This document shows positions 1-7,156 of a stretch of DNA of 64,000 bases, one piece after another (position 1 is the stretch's first letter; each line of letters starts with the position of its first letter). Under the pieces are notes generated by a model. That model saw only the letters and a list, made by a program, of their open reading frames with translations. It was not told the DNA's origin and did no database searches. Origin of the DNA: a bacterium (GTDB lineage Bacteria > Cyanobacteriota > Vampirovibrionia > Obscuribacterales > Obscuribacteraceae); assembly GCA_016124935.1 (NCBI GenBank), contig WGMS01000008.1:1-64000 (forward strand). The letters are read 5' to 3'. The position numbers were made by a program, and so were the translations under genes.

Positions 1-2
1 GC

Positions 3-329
3 GGTCCTGGCGGTCCCAGCGGTCCTGGCGGTCCCAGCGGTCCTGGCGGTCCCAGAGGTCCCAGCGGTCCTGGCGGTCCCAGCGGTCCTGGCGGTCCCAG
101 CGGTCCTGGTGGTCCCAGCGGTCCTGGTGGTCCTGGTGGTCCCAGCGGTCCTGGCGGTCCTGCCGGTCCTGGTGGTCCCAGCGGTCCCGGCGGTCCCAGC
201 GGCCCCGGCGGTCCTGGTGGTCCTCTCGGTCCCAGCGGTCCTCTCGGTCCCAGCGGTCCTCTCGGTCCCAGCGGTCCTGGTGGTCCCAGCGGTCCTGGTG
301 GTCCTGCCGGTCCTGGCGGTCCTGCATCG
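3..329 (+). repeat. GPX-encoding 9-bp-family tandem repeat
   Basis: The DNA is a near-tandem array of ggt-cct/ccc-nnn triplets (for example ggtcctggcggtcccagc). It encodes Gly-Pro-Gly and Gly-Pro-Ser units with occasional Gly-Pro-Arg, Gly-Pro-Leu and Gly-Pro-Ala. The high identity between units makes slippage, and therefore length variation between strains, likely. The start of the array is outside the window. Confidence 0.8.
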
Positions 330-341
330 CCGGAAGGCTAA
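3..341 (+). CDS. Collagen-like Gly-Pro-X repeat protein (C-terminal part, truncated at window edge)
   Basis: The frame starting at base 3 is open from the window edge to a TAA at 339-341. It encodes an almost perfect run of Gly-Pro-X triplets, with X mainly Gly, Ser, Leu, Ala or Arg, and finishes with a short tail ending Ser-Pro-Glu-Gly. This is the end of a bacterial collagen-like protein; such proteins usually form surface-exposed triple helices. The N-terminus, any signal peptide and any globular head lie outside the window, so the function of the whole protein cannot be told. A strong hairpin terminator follows. Another frame of the same repeat also stays open from about base 109, but it encodes only Val/Leu/Pro/Ala repeats and is not believed. 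Confidence 0.75.
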   Translation, partial: GPGGPSGPGGPSGPGGPRGPSGPGGPSGPGGPSGPGGPSGPGGPGGPSGPGGPAGPGGPSGPGGPSGPGGPGGPLGPSGPLGPSGPLGPSGPGGPSGPGGPAGPGGPASPEG

Positions 342-388
342 GGCCCCGAGACCACAGACAACCAAAAACAAAAACGAAAACAAAACGA

Positions 389-425
389 GGCTCCCCGGCT
401 TGCTATGCCGGGGAGACCTTTTTTT
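389..425 (+). terminator. Rho-independent terminator of the collagen-like gene
   Basis: A perfect 9-bp GC-rich stem (ctccccggc at 391-399 with gccggggag at 407-415) has a 7-nt loop and is followed by seven T at 419-425. It sits about 50 bases after the collagen-like stop codon and just before the convergent gene ending at 437. Confidence 0.85.
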
Positions 426-436
426 AGGGGGTGTTG

Positions 437-1030
437 TCAGTCACGCACTCTATATATGAATATGGTCGACTTCTGAAGATGCCGGCGAACCGAATCTCTT
501 TTATCCACGACACCATCTTCGAAAGGATCTTTCGTCCTGCGAAAGTGAAAGTCGATGGTAAGTTGCCGGGGCTTGTTCTTGCGGTCATAGACAGACTGCA
601 GATAGAAACGGGCGATGGAAGGACGATACTTTTCGCCTATCTGATTGACCATATAGTCGTTGAAGAGCTTCCTAAGCTTGGCGTGCTTGAACTTGCTTGC
701 CGTATCCATTAAATCGAAACGTGGAAACTCGACAAGCCTCAAGGAACCATCCTCGAATTCTATCAACGCGGTCGAATGGAAATTGAGCTTCCTTGTATCC
801 GGCGCAAACATCGTCCAGTTCTGGCCAAGGTTGAAAGCAGCGGCCAGGGGCTCGAGGCGCTTCAGTAGCGCCTCTTTGAATTGAGGATAATGAGAGAGCG
901 ATATCAAATTAGCCAGAATGAAGAAAAAGACTATGAAAAAGGAGAGTATGATTCTTCGGGTCTTACCCGGAGGGAGTCTGCTGACCCCGTGCTCAAGCGC
1001 TTCTTCCACTGTATATTTTTGATCTGGCAT
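437..1030 (-). CDS. Small membrane protein, putative HTTM partner (copy B)
   Basis: This 197-residue protein has one clear hydrophobic segment (about residues 26-47) followed by a soluble domain. I know no named family for it. It is homologous to the products at 1938-2438 and 2645-3286. Shared signatures are NWTMFAPD (W-x-x-F-[AS]-P), an acidic-Asp-Gly-Ser strand, an EFPRFD ([EY]-x-P-R) motif and a C-terminal FIYRVRD. The ATG abuts the TAG of the upstream HTTM gene, so the two are almost certainly co-transcribed and translationally coupled. The consistent pairing suggests a membrane complex or substrate/enzyme relationship with the HTTM protein. This role is inferred. Confidence 0.75.
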   Translation of the reverse strand: MPDQKYTVEEALEHGVSRLPPGKTRRIILSFFIVFFFILANLISLSHYPQFKEALLKRLEPLAAAFNLGQNWTMFAPDTRKLNFHSTALIEFEDGSLRLVEFPRFDLMDTASKFKHAKLRKLFNDYMVNQIGEKYRPSIARFYLQSVYDRKNKPRQLTIDFHFRRTKDPFEDGVVDKRDSVRRHLQKSTIFIYRVRD

Positions 1031-1936
1031 CTATATTTCTTTATTTCGAAAAACTTTCTCGTAAAAACTGCCGTCCACAAAAAGCAAAAAGGTGACGATG
1101 AAGAACCATTCGAAGACTCCCAGATTGAAGGTCAGATCTAGAAAGAGATGAAAAGAAATGCCGATGATGATCATCAGATTTCTGGTTCTGGGTATCCATA
1201 GAAGAAATACCAGAGCCGCCTCCACCACAAGAGTAGACCAGGTCAAAAGCCTGGAGGCAAGTGCGTTATCTAAAGAAGCCGGATAATCGAAGCGCCAGTA
1301 CTGGGTCAATCTGGTGGCATAATAAACCGCCGAACCCTCCAGCCAGATAGGACCGCAAATTTTATAAAGCCAGTTGATCAAATAAATAAAACAAAACTGG
1401 AGCTGAATCATCCGCATGGCCACAGGCTCTATCAAGGCGGATTGCTCCTTGTTTTTGGAGAGCATCCTATCTATGGAGAGGACGCGCCCGCATGCTCCGC
1501 CCGAAAGCGACAGAAAGAGAAGGACCAGTCTTGAGTAGTTGTCCCCGGCATGGAGGATGATAGGACAGTGATTATGGAGACTGAGCAAAAAAAGAAATAG
1601 AAGTGGCGTGGATAGCCGCGTGCCGAGACCGAGAATAAAGAGCAGATTCAAAAAGATGGTGGCATAGAGAAAGCCAAGTTGACTATGGGAATCGGAAGGT
1701 AAAAAGAAAAGCAGGTCGAAAACCGGCAGATTGAGCCAGCGATGGGCATAGATGGCATCGGCCGAGACCATGGCACCATCGCCATAAAATGAGAGATAGT
1801 GGGGCAGATACTGCCCTAGCAAATTGGCCATCATCACAAGCCCGAAGCCGACACGAAAGGCAGCCAGAGGATAAGCCGAGACAGGCTCGAACCAGAACTT
1901 TATCCAGTAATCTGCGACTCGCCGCTTTCCATCCAT
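1031..1936 (-). CDS. HTTM-domain (vitamin K-dependent carboxylase-like) membrane protein
   Basis: A polytopic membrane protein of about 301 residues, with the WIKFWFEPVSAYPLAAFR entry helix and later segments typical of HTTM domains. These are related to the membrane part of vitamin K-dependent gamma-carboxylase; most bacterial members have no known reaction. It lacks the C-terminal DCC domain of its paralogue at 3293-4624. The frame is open to a TTG at 1966. I prefer the ATG at 1936, because it directly follows the upstream TGA (1938-1940) and makes the N-terminus match the paralogue's length. It lies between two genes of the small-partner family in a tightly packed minus-strand operon. Confidence 0.8.
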   Translation of the reverse strand: MDGKRRVADYWIKFWFEPVSAYPLAAFRVGFGLVMMANLLGQYLPHYLSFYGDGAMVSADAIYAHRWLNLPVFDLLFFLPSDSHSQLGFLYATIFLNLLFILGLGTRLSTPLLFLFLLSLHNHCPIILHAGDNYSRLVLLFLSLSGGACGRVLSIDRMLSKNKEQSALIEPVAMRMIQLQFCFIYLINWLYKICGPIWLEGSAVYYATRLTQYWRFDYPASLDNALASRLLTWSTLVVEAALVFLLWIPRTRNLMIIIGISFHLFLDLTFNLGVFEWFFIVTFLLFVDGSFYEKVFRNKEI

Positions 1937-1937
1937 A

Positions 1938-2438
1938 TCATCGACCGTCCCGGACGTCATAGACAAAGACAGTGTCTCTTCGATAGGCGTCGGTCAATGC
2001 TTCTCTACTGGTATAGTTTTCGAAACCAGGCACCGGAGCGAAATTAAATATGAACTCGACTTTCGACACCTTTCCGCCTTTCTGACCGGGGTTTTCCCTG
2101 GCCGCCACGAAAAATTGGGCTATACCAGGCCAATAGTCTTTATAGCGCGGTCTTGCTAGAAACTCGGTTACGAAACGCCGGACTTTCTGATCGGCAAAAC
2201 GCTCTGCCACAGGCTTCTTCTCAAGGCGCGGCCACTCGTATAGCATGAGCGAACCATCGGCGAACGTGATTAGACAAGTCGAATACTGGTTTACTCTAAT
2301 TAGATCCGGCGCGAAGAGATTCCAGCGTTGACGCAGACCAAAAGCCGAAATCACTGGCTCGACATAGCCGAGCATGCCCTCTTTCAAGCGTCCGTCAGGG
2401 AGGACCTGAATGGACGCGATGGCGAAGTAGCCCACCAC
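1938..2438 (-). CDS. Small membrane protein, putative HTTM partner (copy A)
   Basis: The GTG start given yields 166 residues, with WNLFAPD, TFADGS, YEWPRLE and C-terminal VFVYDVRD motifs matching the other two partner genes. The open frame continues upstream to about 2570. That extension completes a membrane helix (the IIISLI segment just before the GTG) and contains WDIIEKRAFRE, which resembles the N-termini of the paralogues. The true start is therefore probably upstream, at a CTG (2559-2561) or another non-standard codon, or the 5' end has decayed. It is the first gene of the minus-strand cassette and ends right where the HTTM gene begins. Confidence 0.65.
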   Translation of the reverse strand: MVGYFAIASIQVLPDGRLKEGMLGYVEPVISAFGLRQRWNLFAPDLIRVNQYSTCLITFADGSLMLYEWPRLEKKPVAERFADQKVRRFVTEFLARPRYKDYWPGIAQFFVAARENPGQKGGKVSKVEFIFNFAPVPGFENYTSREALTDAYRRDTVFVYDVRDGR

Positions 2439-2644
2439 AATCAGACTTATAATTATCTGCCTGGGATTCAGCTCTGCCCTCCCCGGTCCGCTTACGACCG
2501 CTTGATTGCAATAACAGAGAAGATCTTCTCTAAATGCTCTCTTTTCGATAATATCCCACAGTGCTAAACTTTAAATAGGGTCGTGGAACAAAAAGATTAG
2601 ACTGCCGGGTGAGCACCAGAGTCACTATGCTTAGAGGCACGTAA

Positions 2645-3286
2645 TTGTCTGAGAGAGAATCCAGCCCAACCTATTTATCGGTCGAAGAAGCGTTGAATCA
2701 TGCAGCGTTCAGATCGGCGCAGCCGGCTTTATGGAAAGGTTTCCTCAACTTTTTCATGGTCTTTTATATGTTCTGTGTCGGTTGTCAGTTAATCGAACTA
2801 GACAACGACTGGCGCAGAGGCATTATCGAGCATACCTGGCCCTTCATGGCGGCACTTGGCTGGTACCAGAACTGGAGCCTCTTTTCTCCCTATGTGCGCC
2901 ATATCAGCTATCATGAAACCGCCATCATCACCTTTGCCGACGGCACCACCCGCATCTATGAATATCCCCGCATGGACCAGATGTCCATAGTGGAAAGATT
3001 CCGGCGCGAGAAGCTTCGAAAGATGTTCGGGGATGACATGCCCTGGGAGGGCTACTCGCAATTTCTGCCGGTCTTTGCCCGTCATCTTGCCAGATCCAGC
3101 TTCACGAAGGAGAACCCACCGGTTCAAATATCCTATGTCTTCAACGTGGTAGAGACTCCGGACCCGAATGAACATGGCGTGCAGCCGCGCTCAAAGCCGC
3201 TTCAGCACACGGACAAAAAAATCACCTTCGTGTATCAAGTCAGGGCCAAAGAGCTCTATTCTGGTCAGGGTCTGAGGGGAGAATAG
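2645..3286 (+). CDS. Small membrane protein, putative HTTM partner (copy C)
   Basis: This 213-residue protein has one hydrophobic segment near residues 33-50, then NWSLFSPY, TFADGT, YEYPRMD and C-terminal TFVYQVRA motifs. These define the same family as the products at 437-1030 and 1938-2438. The start is a TTG with AGAGG at 2633-2637 as a reasonable Shine-Dalgarno. It is divergent from the first cassette across roughly 70 bases and lies six bases ahead of an HTTM-DCC gene, repeating the partner-HTTM order. Function is unknown. A partner of the HTTM protein is inferred from the repeated linkage. Confidence 0.75.
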   Translation: MSERESSPTYLSVEEALNHAAFRSAQPALWKGFLNFFMVFYMFCVGCQLIELDNDWRRGIIEHTWPFMAALGWYQNWSLFSPYVRHISYHETAIITFADGTTRIYEYPRMDQMSIVERFRREKLRKMFGDDMPWEGYSQFLPVFARHLARSSFTKENPPVQISYVFNVVETPDPNEHGVQPRSKPLQHTDKKITFVYQVRAKELYSGQGLRGE

Positions 3287-3292
3287 AGAGCT

Positions 3293-4624
3293 ATGAGCCT
3301 TAAAAATGACCTGGATAAATTCTCGACGGCCTGGCAGAAGTTCTTCTTTGCCCCTTTCAGTCCGGTTCCCATCGCCCTCTTTCGTATTTTTGTAGGCGTC
3401 GTCACCCTTCAGTTGCTTCTGGTGCATTTGCTGGCGGACTGGAATCTCTACTATGGAGACGCCGCCATTATTCCCATCGAAGATACGATAGGCAAATACT
3501 GGCGACTGAATCCTTATTTCGACGCGATGTTGCTACTGCCTCCCGGTGCCGCCTGGAGATGGTACTTCTTCATCTTCACTACAATTTGTGCCTCGATGAT
3601 GACTATCGGGCTCTTCACCCGGGTTACGGCGGTGCTGACCTTTATCGGAGTGACCTCCCTGCACAGTCACTTCTTGCTCAATATGAACTCCGGCGACAAT
3701 TATCTGAGGCTCTGTCTTTTCTTCATGGCCTTTGCCAATAGCGGAGACGCTCTCTCTATGGACCGCTTGCTCAAAGCGATGCGTGAAGACTGGCGAGTGG
3801 TCGGTTTTCTAGCACCGCTTTCGGCGCCATGGGCCATGCGTATGATCCAGATTCAAATCGCCATTGCCTACGGCCATACTTGGTTCTGCAAAATTGCCGG
3901 TCCGGAATGGAACAACGGCATGGCGGTCTATTTTGCTGCCAGATACGATGATGTTACCCGCTTTCAAGTACCGTTCCTACTGGATAATATCTGGTCCTGC
4001 AAAATTCTCACCTGGGGAACACTTCTGGTAGAACTGCTTCTCTTCACGCTTATCTGGTGGCGACCGGCTCGGTACTGGGTTTTACTCACCGGACTGGCGC
4101 TGCACCTGGGCATCGAATGGACCATGAATCTGCCCATGTTCGAGTGGCTGTTTATGTTCACTTACGTGCTCTTCATCTATCCGGAAGACCTGACCAGGTT
4201 CTGGGACCGGGTCAAAGCCTTCGTCCACGAACATATCTTCAGTCCGGCCAGCTTGTATTTCGATGGTGATTGCATAGTCTGTGTGCGAGCGGTGGGTCTG
4301 CTGCATCATCTCGATATCTTCTCGATTCTCAACTTAATCGACTTCCGCCGCGCTGTGGAGCTGCCGGATAGTGTCGATAGAACCAGGCTTGAGCAGGAAA
4401 TTTTGTTGACCACCAAAGGCGGAGCGGTTCTCGGTGGCTTCCAGGCCTTTCGCTGGATGGCAGGCAGACTGCCGCTTATCATGATACTGTGGCCGGTGCT
4501 GCATATCCCCGGGATATCTCACCTGGGAGAGGCCGTTTACAAAACCGTGGCCGCAAATAGATATTCGCTGTTAGGAGGAAAATGCTCCAATGAAGCCTGT
4601 TCTCCTGTGGGTTCCGAGGCATAG
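3293..4624 (+). CDS. HTTM-domain membrane protein fused to a DCC (DUF393) thiol-disulfide-like domain
   Basis: The 443 residues divide into an HTTM polytopic membrane region (about 1-305) and a C-terminal DCC/DUF393 domain. The DCC domain begins LYFDGDCIVC, the family's D-G-x-C-x-x-C signature, and acts as a thioredoxin-like thiol-disulfide module. The tail has two more cysteines (KCSNEAC). HTTM-DCC fusions are known in bacteria, but the reaction is not established. It starts six bases after the partner gene and is followed ten bases later by an anchored TPR gene, so the three are one operon. It is a paralogue of the 1031-1936 gene, which lacks the DCC part. Confidence 0.85.
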   Translation: MSLKNDLDKFSTAWQKFFFAPFSPVPIALFRIFVGVVTLQLLLVHLLADWNLYYGDAAIIPIEDTIGKYWRLNPYFDAMLLLPPGAAWRWYFFIFTTICASMMTIGLFTRVTAVLTFIGVTSLHSHFLLNMNSGDNYLRLCLFFMAFANSGDALSMDRLLKAMREDWRVVGFLAPLSAPWAMRMIQIQIAIAYGHTWFCKIAGPEWNNGMAVYFAARYDDVTRFQVPFLLDNIWSCKILTWGTLLVELLLFTLIWWRPARYWVLLTGLALHLGIEWTMNLPMFEWLFMFTYVLFIYPEDLTRFWDRVKAFVHEHIFSPASLYFDGDCIVCVRAVGLLHHLDIFSILNLIDFRRAVELPDSVDRTRLEQEILLTTKGGAVLGGFQAFRWMAGRLPLIMILWPVLHIPGISHLGEAVYKTVAANRYSLLGGKCSNEACSPVGSEA

Positions 4625-4634
4625 GTGGTGAGTT

Positions 4635-5390
4635 ATGGGTCCTAGATTAGCGATACTGGCCGTAGTCGGAATTTTATATGTGTGGATCATAGTCGCCACC
4701 ATTCCCCTGAGACGAGCGATTGTCGAAGAGCAGGATATGAACGACTATTACAAGAACCTGGATAGAGAGGTCTATATAGTCGAGCAAAACTATGTGGCCA
4801 TGAAAGAGAATCCCAATTCAGACCCAGAGGATCTACTGGATAAAGAAGAGAAACTGGCTCTGCTCTACTGGGAGAAACGAGATTTCCCCAACGCCATAAA
4901 ATTGATTCAGGACGTGGTCAAGAAACGCAACGACAAGCTGGATCTCTCGAACTATGATGAAAAGTGGGTGGGATCGCAATTGAGATTGGCCGGTATCTAT
5001 CGCGATATCGCAAACTGGAACGCCTCTAAAATAGCCTACGAAGCAGTCCTGGGCTACGACCAGGCCATGGCCGCCAAACATCCCGAATACGAAGAGAAAC
5101 TGGCGAGAGACTATAACAACCTCGGTCTGGTGCTCTATATGGAAGCCTGCGGTCACGAAAAGAGAAGCGACCGTATCGCCTTATTGAAGCAGTCCGCCGA
5201 GAAGCTCGAAAAGGCTCTGGAGATCTGGCGCAAAACAAAAGGAGAGAGCTCCTTTTTCGAAGGCAATACCCTCTGGAATCTTTATTTAGTGCAAAGAGAC
5301 ATGGGTCTCAAACGAGAAGCGGAGGCGACCAAATTAAAAGCGATGGCCATCGACAAAAAATCGGATCGCAAAGCGGTAGCCCCCTTGTAA
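4635..5390 (+). CDS. Membrane-anchored TPR-like protein
   Basis: The 251-residue product has an N-terminal hydrophobic anchor (about residues 5-25) followed by helical repeats resembling TPRs: pairs such as LALLYWEKRDFPNAIKLIQD, and LGLVLYMEACG followed by a long EKLEKALEIWRK helix. It is the third gene of the HTTM-DCC operon and probably a scaffold for that membrane system. The GGTGG just before the ATG is a plausible ribosome binding site. No catalytic motif was seen. Its 3' end faces the TldE-like gene with only 17 bases between. Confidence 0.7.
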   Translation: MGPRLAILAVVGILYVWIIVATIPLRRAIVEEQDMNDYYKNLDREVYIVEQNYVAMKENPNSDPEDLLDKEEKLALLYWEKRDFPNAIKLIQDVVKKRNDKLDLSNYDEKWVGSQLRLAGIYRDIANWNASKIAYEAVLGYDQAMAAKHPEYEEKLARDYNNLGLVLYMEACGHEKRSDRIALLKQSAEKLEKALEIWRKTKGESSFFEGNTLWNLYLVQRDMGLKREAEATKLKAMAIDKKSDRKAVAPL

Positions 5391-5407
5391 AAGTAATGCC
5401 CTCCGAG

Positions 5408-7156
5408 CTAAAAAGTCATCGGACCTGGTATCACAGGCGGTTTGGAGACATTCTCACGCTTCTCAATCTCCACTTCCGAGACAAGAACCGAGGGTGATAT
5501 CAGATGATAGTAGTTATTGGATAAGTCTTCTACAGGATAAGCACAGGCGTCGTCTCCGGCAGCGACAATATCTTTCAAGATGCGCATGGTCACCGGACCG
5601 AACTTACCGTCTCTTAATCTAGTGCGTTTACCGGTTTTAAGATCGATTTTGTAAAAATCGAGAGGGTCGGTCAGCTGCCCTTCTTCGGAGGTAAGCTCCG
5701 AAATTTGAGAGTCGACACTCTCGAAGAGACTTCCATCCCGGACACTATTAGCCAGGCGGCGGACTACCATAACACTATCCAGCCGGGCAGCTTTGCCGAG
5801 TTTCTTGAGCCGCTCCACCAACTGGTCTCTAGACTGGGTCTTATCCGCCTCTACATATAACACGGAATGTTTGGCCGAGACACCGCCTTGCAAGGATCCG
5901 TGGCCGTTGGAGAGACTGCAATACTTGCTGGGGTTGCGACCACTACAGAGGGTTCTCAGATAGCCTTTATCTATCAGAAGCAGCTTCTCGGGAAGCACCC
6001 CTTCGTCGTCCACTTCGAAGCCGCCGAATAAGGGGGTGTTCTTGTAGCGGCGGGAGATGGGATCGTCTCTGACCGAAAGGAAAAGCGGCATTACCCGCCG
6101 CCCCAGACGCTTCGCCAGCCGGTCATAGGTAATGGACTGATAGTCGGTGCCAAGAGGCTTGCGATAAGCGATCAAATAAGGAGCAAGCACCCGGGCGAAA
6201 AGCTGGGCGGCTGCCTGACCTTCGAAGAGCACCGGTCCTTCGTAATAATCCGTCTTGGCTGCCCCGGATCGTTCTATCAAGCTCCCGGCCAGTCCGGTCA
6301 ACTCCTTTTTCATAGCCTCTTCCGATGGAAGATCGGCGCGATCATGGGCGAGAAACACCCTGCCGTCGGTAATCACCGACCCGTCTTCAGCCTGGGCATT
6401 GGCATAAGAGAGAATCCGCACCGCCCGCTCGGCGTTCCTTACCCTGGTCCCTTCCGAAGTAATCAACCAGGTATTGATGATCCGCTCGTCGTAACGCACC
6501 CAGGAATTGCGTATACCGGAATAAGCCCGAAAGATGCCGGAGAGACGTTTGATCTTATCCGTCCAGGCCTTTTTGTCAATCGCGAGGCTCTCGGGCTCTT
6601 TCAAAAACTTCACCGGCTTCACCCTGGAAAAATCGGGCAGGTCGTCCTCCTTTGCCCGCTCCAGAATATAAGCGCGCTTCTGCTCCAGATTCTCCACCTC
6701 CTTTTTGTAGTTGTAGTCGGCATTAACCCAGAAGGTTTTTCTGATCGCGTTATAGTCTTTATCTAAAGGGGCTTCGCTGATTAAAGAAAGCTGCTCGTAA
6801 CCGCTCTCGCCACCATTACTAGAATAGTAATTGACCGGCCTGGTGAAGTTGGAATTGTCGAAGCGATAGCTGCCTACTCTGATAATCGGGTCGAAAGTCC
6901 GCTGCCGCGCCGAGGTCCTCGAGGTGACGGCACCAAGAGTGGCCTCTACCGAAAAATCATCGTTCTCATAGATATTGAACTGACAGAAATAAGGTCGGCT
7001 ATGGCCCGGAAGCCGCAACTCTTTCATGGTGCGGGAGAGTTCATCATCCATGGCCGCCATGGTCTCGTCTTCGGGCTGGCAGATAAGAGGCTGACCAATC
7101 GAGAGGTTGATTGAAAAAACAATAAAAGCTAGAAGACATTTTACCTGTATATTCAT
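5408..7156 (-). CDS. Secreted TldE/PmbA-like protein lacking the zinc motif
   Basis: The 582 residues begin with a hydrophobic signal peptide (about 1-22). The body is collinear with the TldD-like product encoded just upstream. At the position of the zinc motif it reads LFARVLAPYLIAYRK, so the HExxxH residues are gone. This matches the known TldD/TldE arrangement, in which one subunit binds zinc and the other is catalytically silent. The ATG overlaps the upstream TGA (ATGA), giving strong coupling. The C-terminal part keeps an ACAYPV segment resembling the conserved GVCG...PV of TldD. Classical TldD/E is cytoplasmic, so export is unusual. Confidence 0.75.
   Translation of the reverse strand: MNIQVKCLLAFIVFSINLSIGQPLICQPEDETMAAMDDELSRTMKELRLPGHSRPYFCQFNIYENDDFSVEATLGAVTSRTSARQRTFDPIIRVGSYRFDNSNFTRPVNYYSSNGGESGYEQLSLISEAPLDKDYNAIRKTFWVNADYNYKKEVENLEQKRAYILERAKEDDLPDFSRVKPVKFLKEPESLAIDKKAWTDKIKRLSGIFRAYSGIRNSWVRYDERIINTWLITSEGTRVRNAERAVRILSYANAQAEDGSVITDGRVFLAHDRADLPSEEAMKKELTGLAGSLIERSGAAKTDYYEGPVLFEGQAAAQLFARVLAPYLIAYRKPLGTDYQSITYDRLAKRLGRRVMPLFLSVRDDPISRRYKNTPLFGGFEVDDEGVLPEKLLLIDKGYLRTLCSGRNPSKYCSLSNGHGSLQGGVSAKHSVLYVEADKTQSRDQLVERLKKLGKAARLDSVMVVRRLANSVRDGSLFESVDSQISELTSEEGQLTDPLDFYKIDLKTGKRTRLRDGKFGPVTMRILKDIVAAGDDACAYPVEDLSNNYYHLISPSVLVSEVEIEKRENVSKPPVIPGPMTF

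Noticed and set aside
109-459. ORF in the collagen-like repeat encoding Val/Leu/Pro/Ala repeats
   Set aside because: It is another frame of the same low-complexity DNA; the Gly-Pro-X frame ends in a sensible tail and is followed by a terminator.
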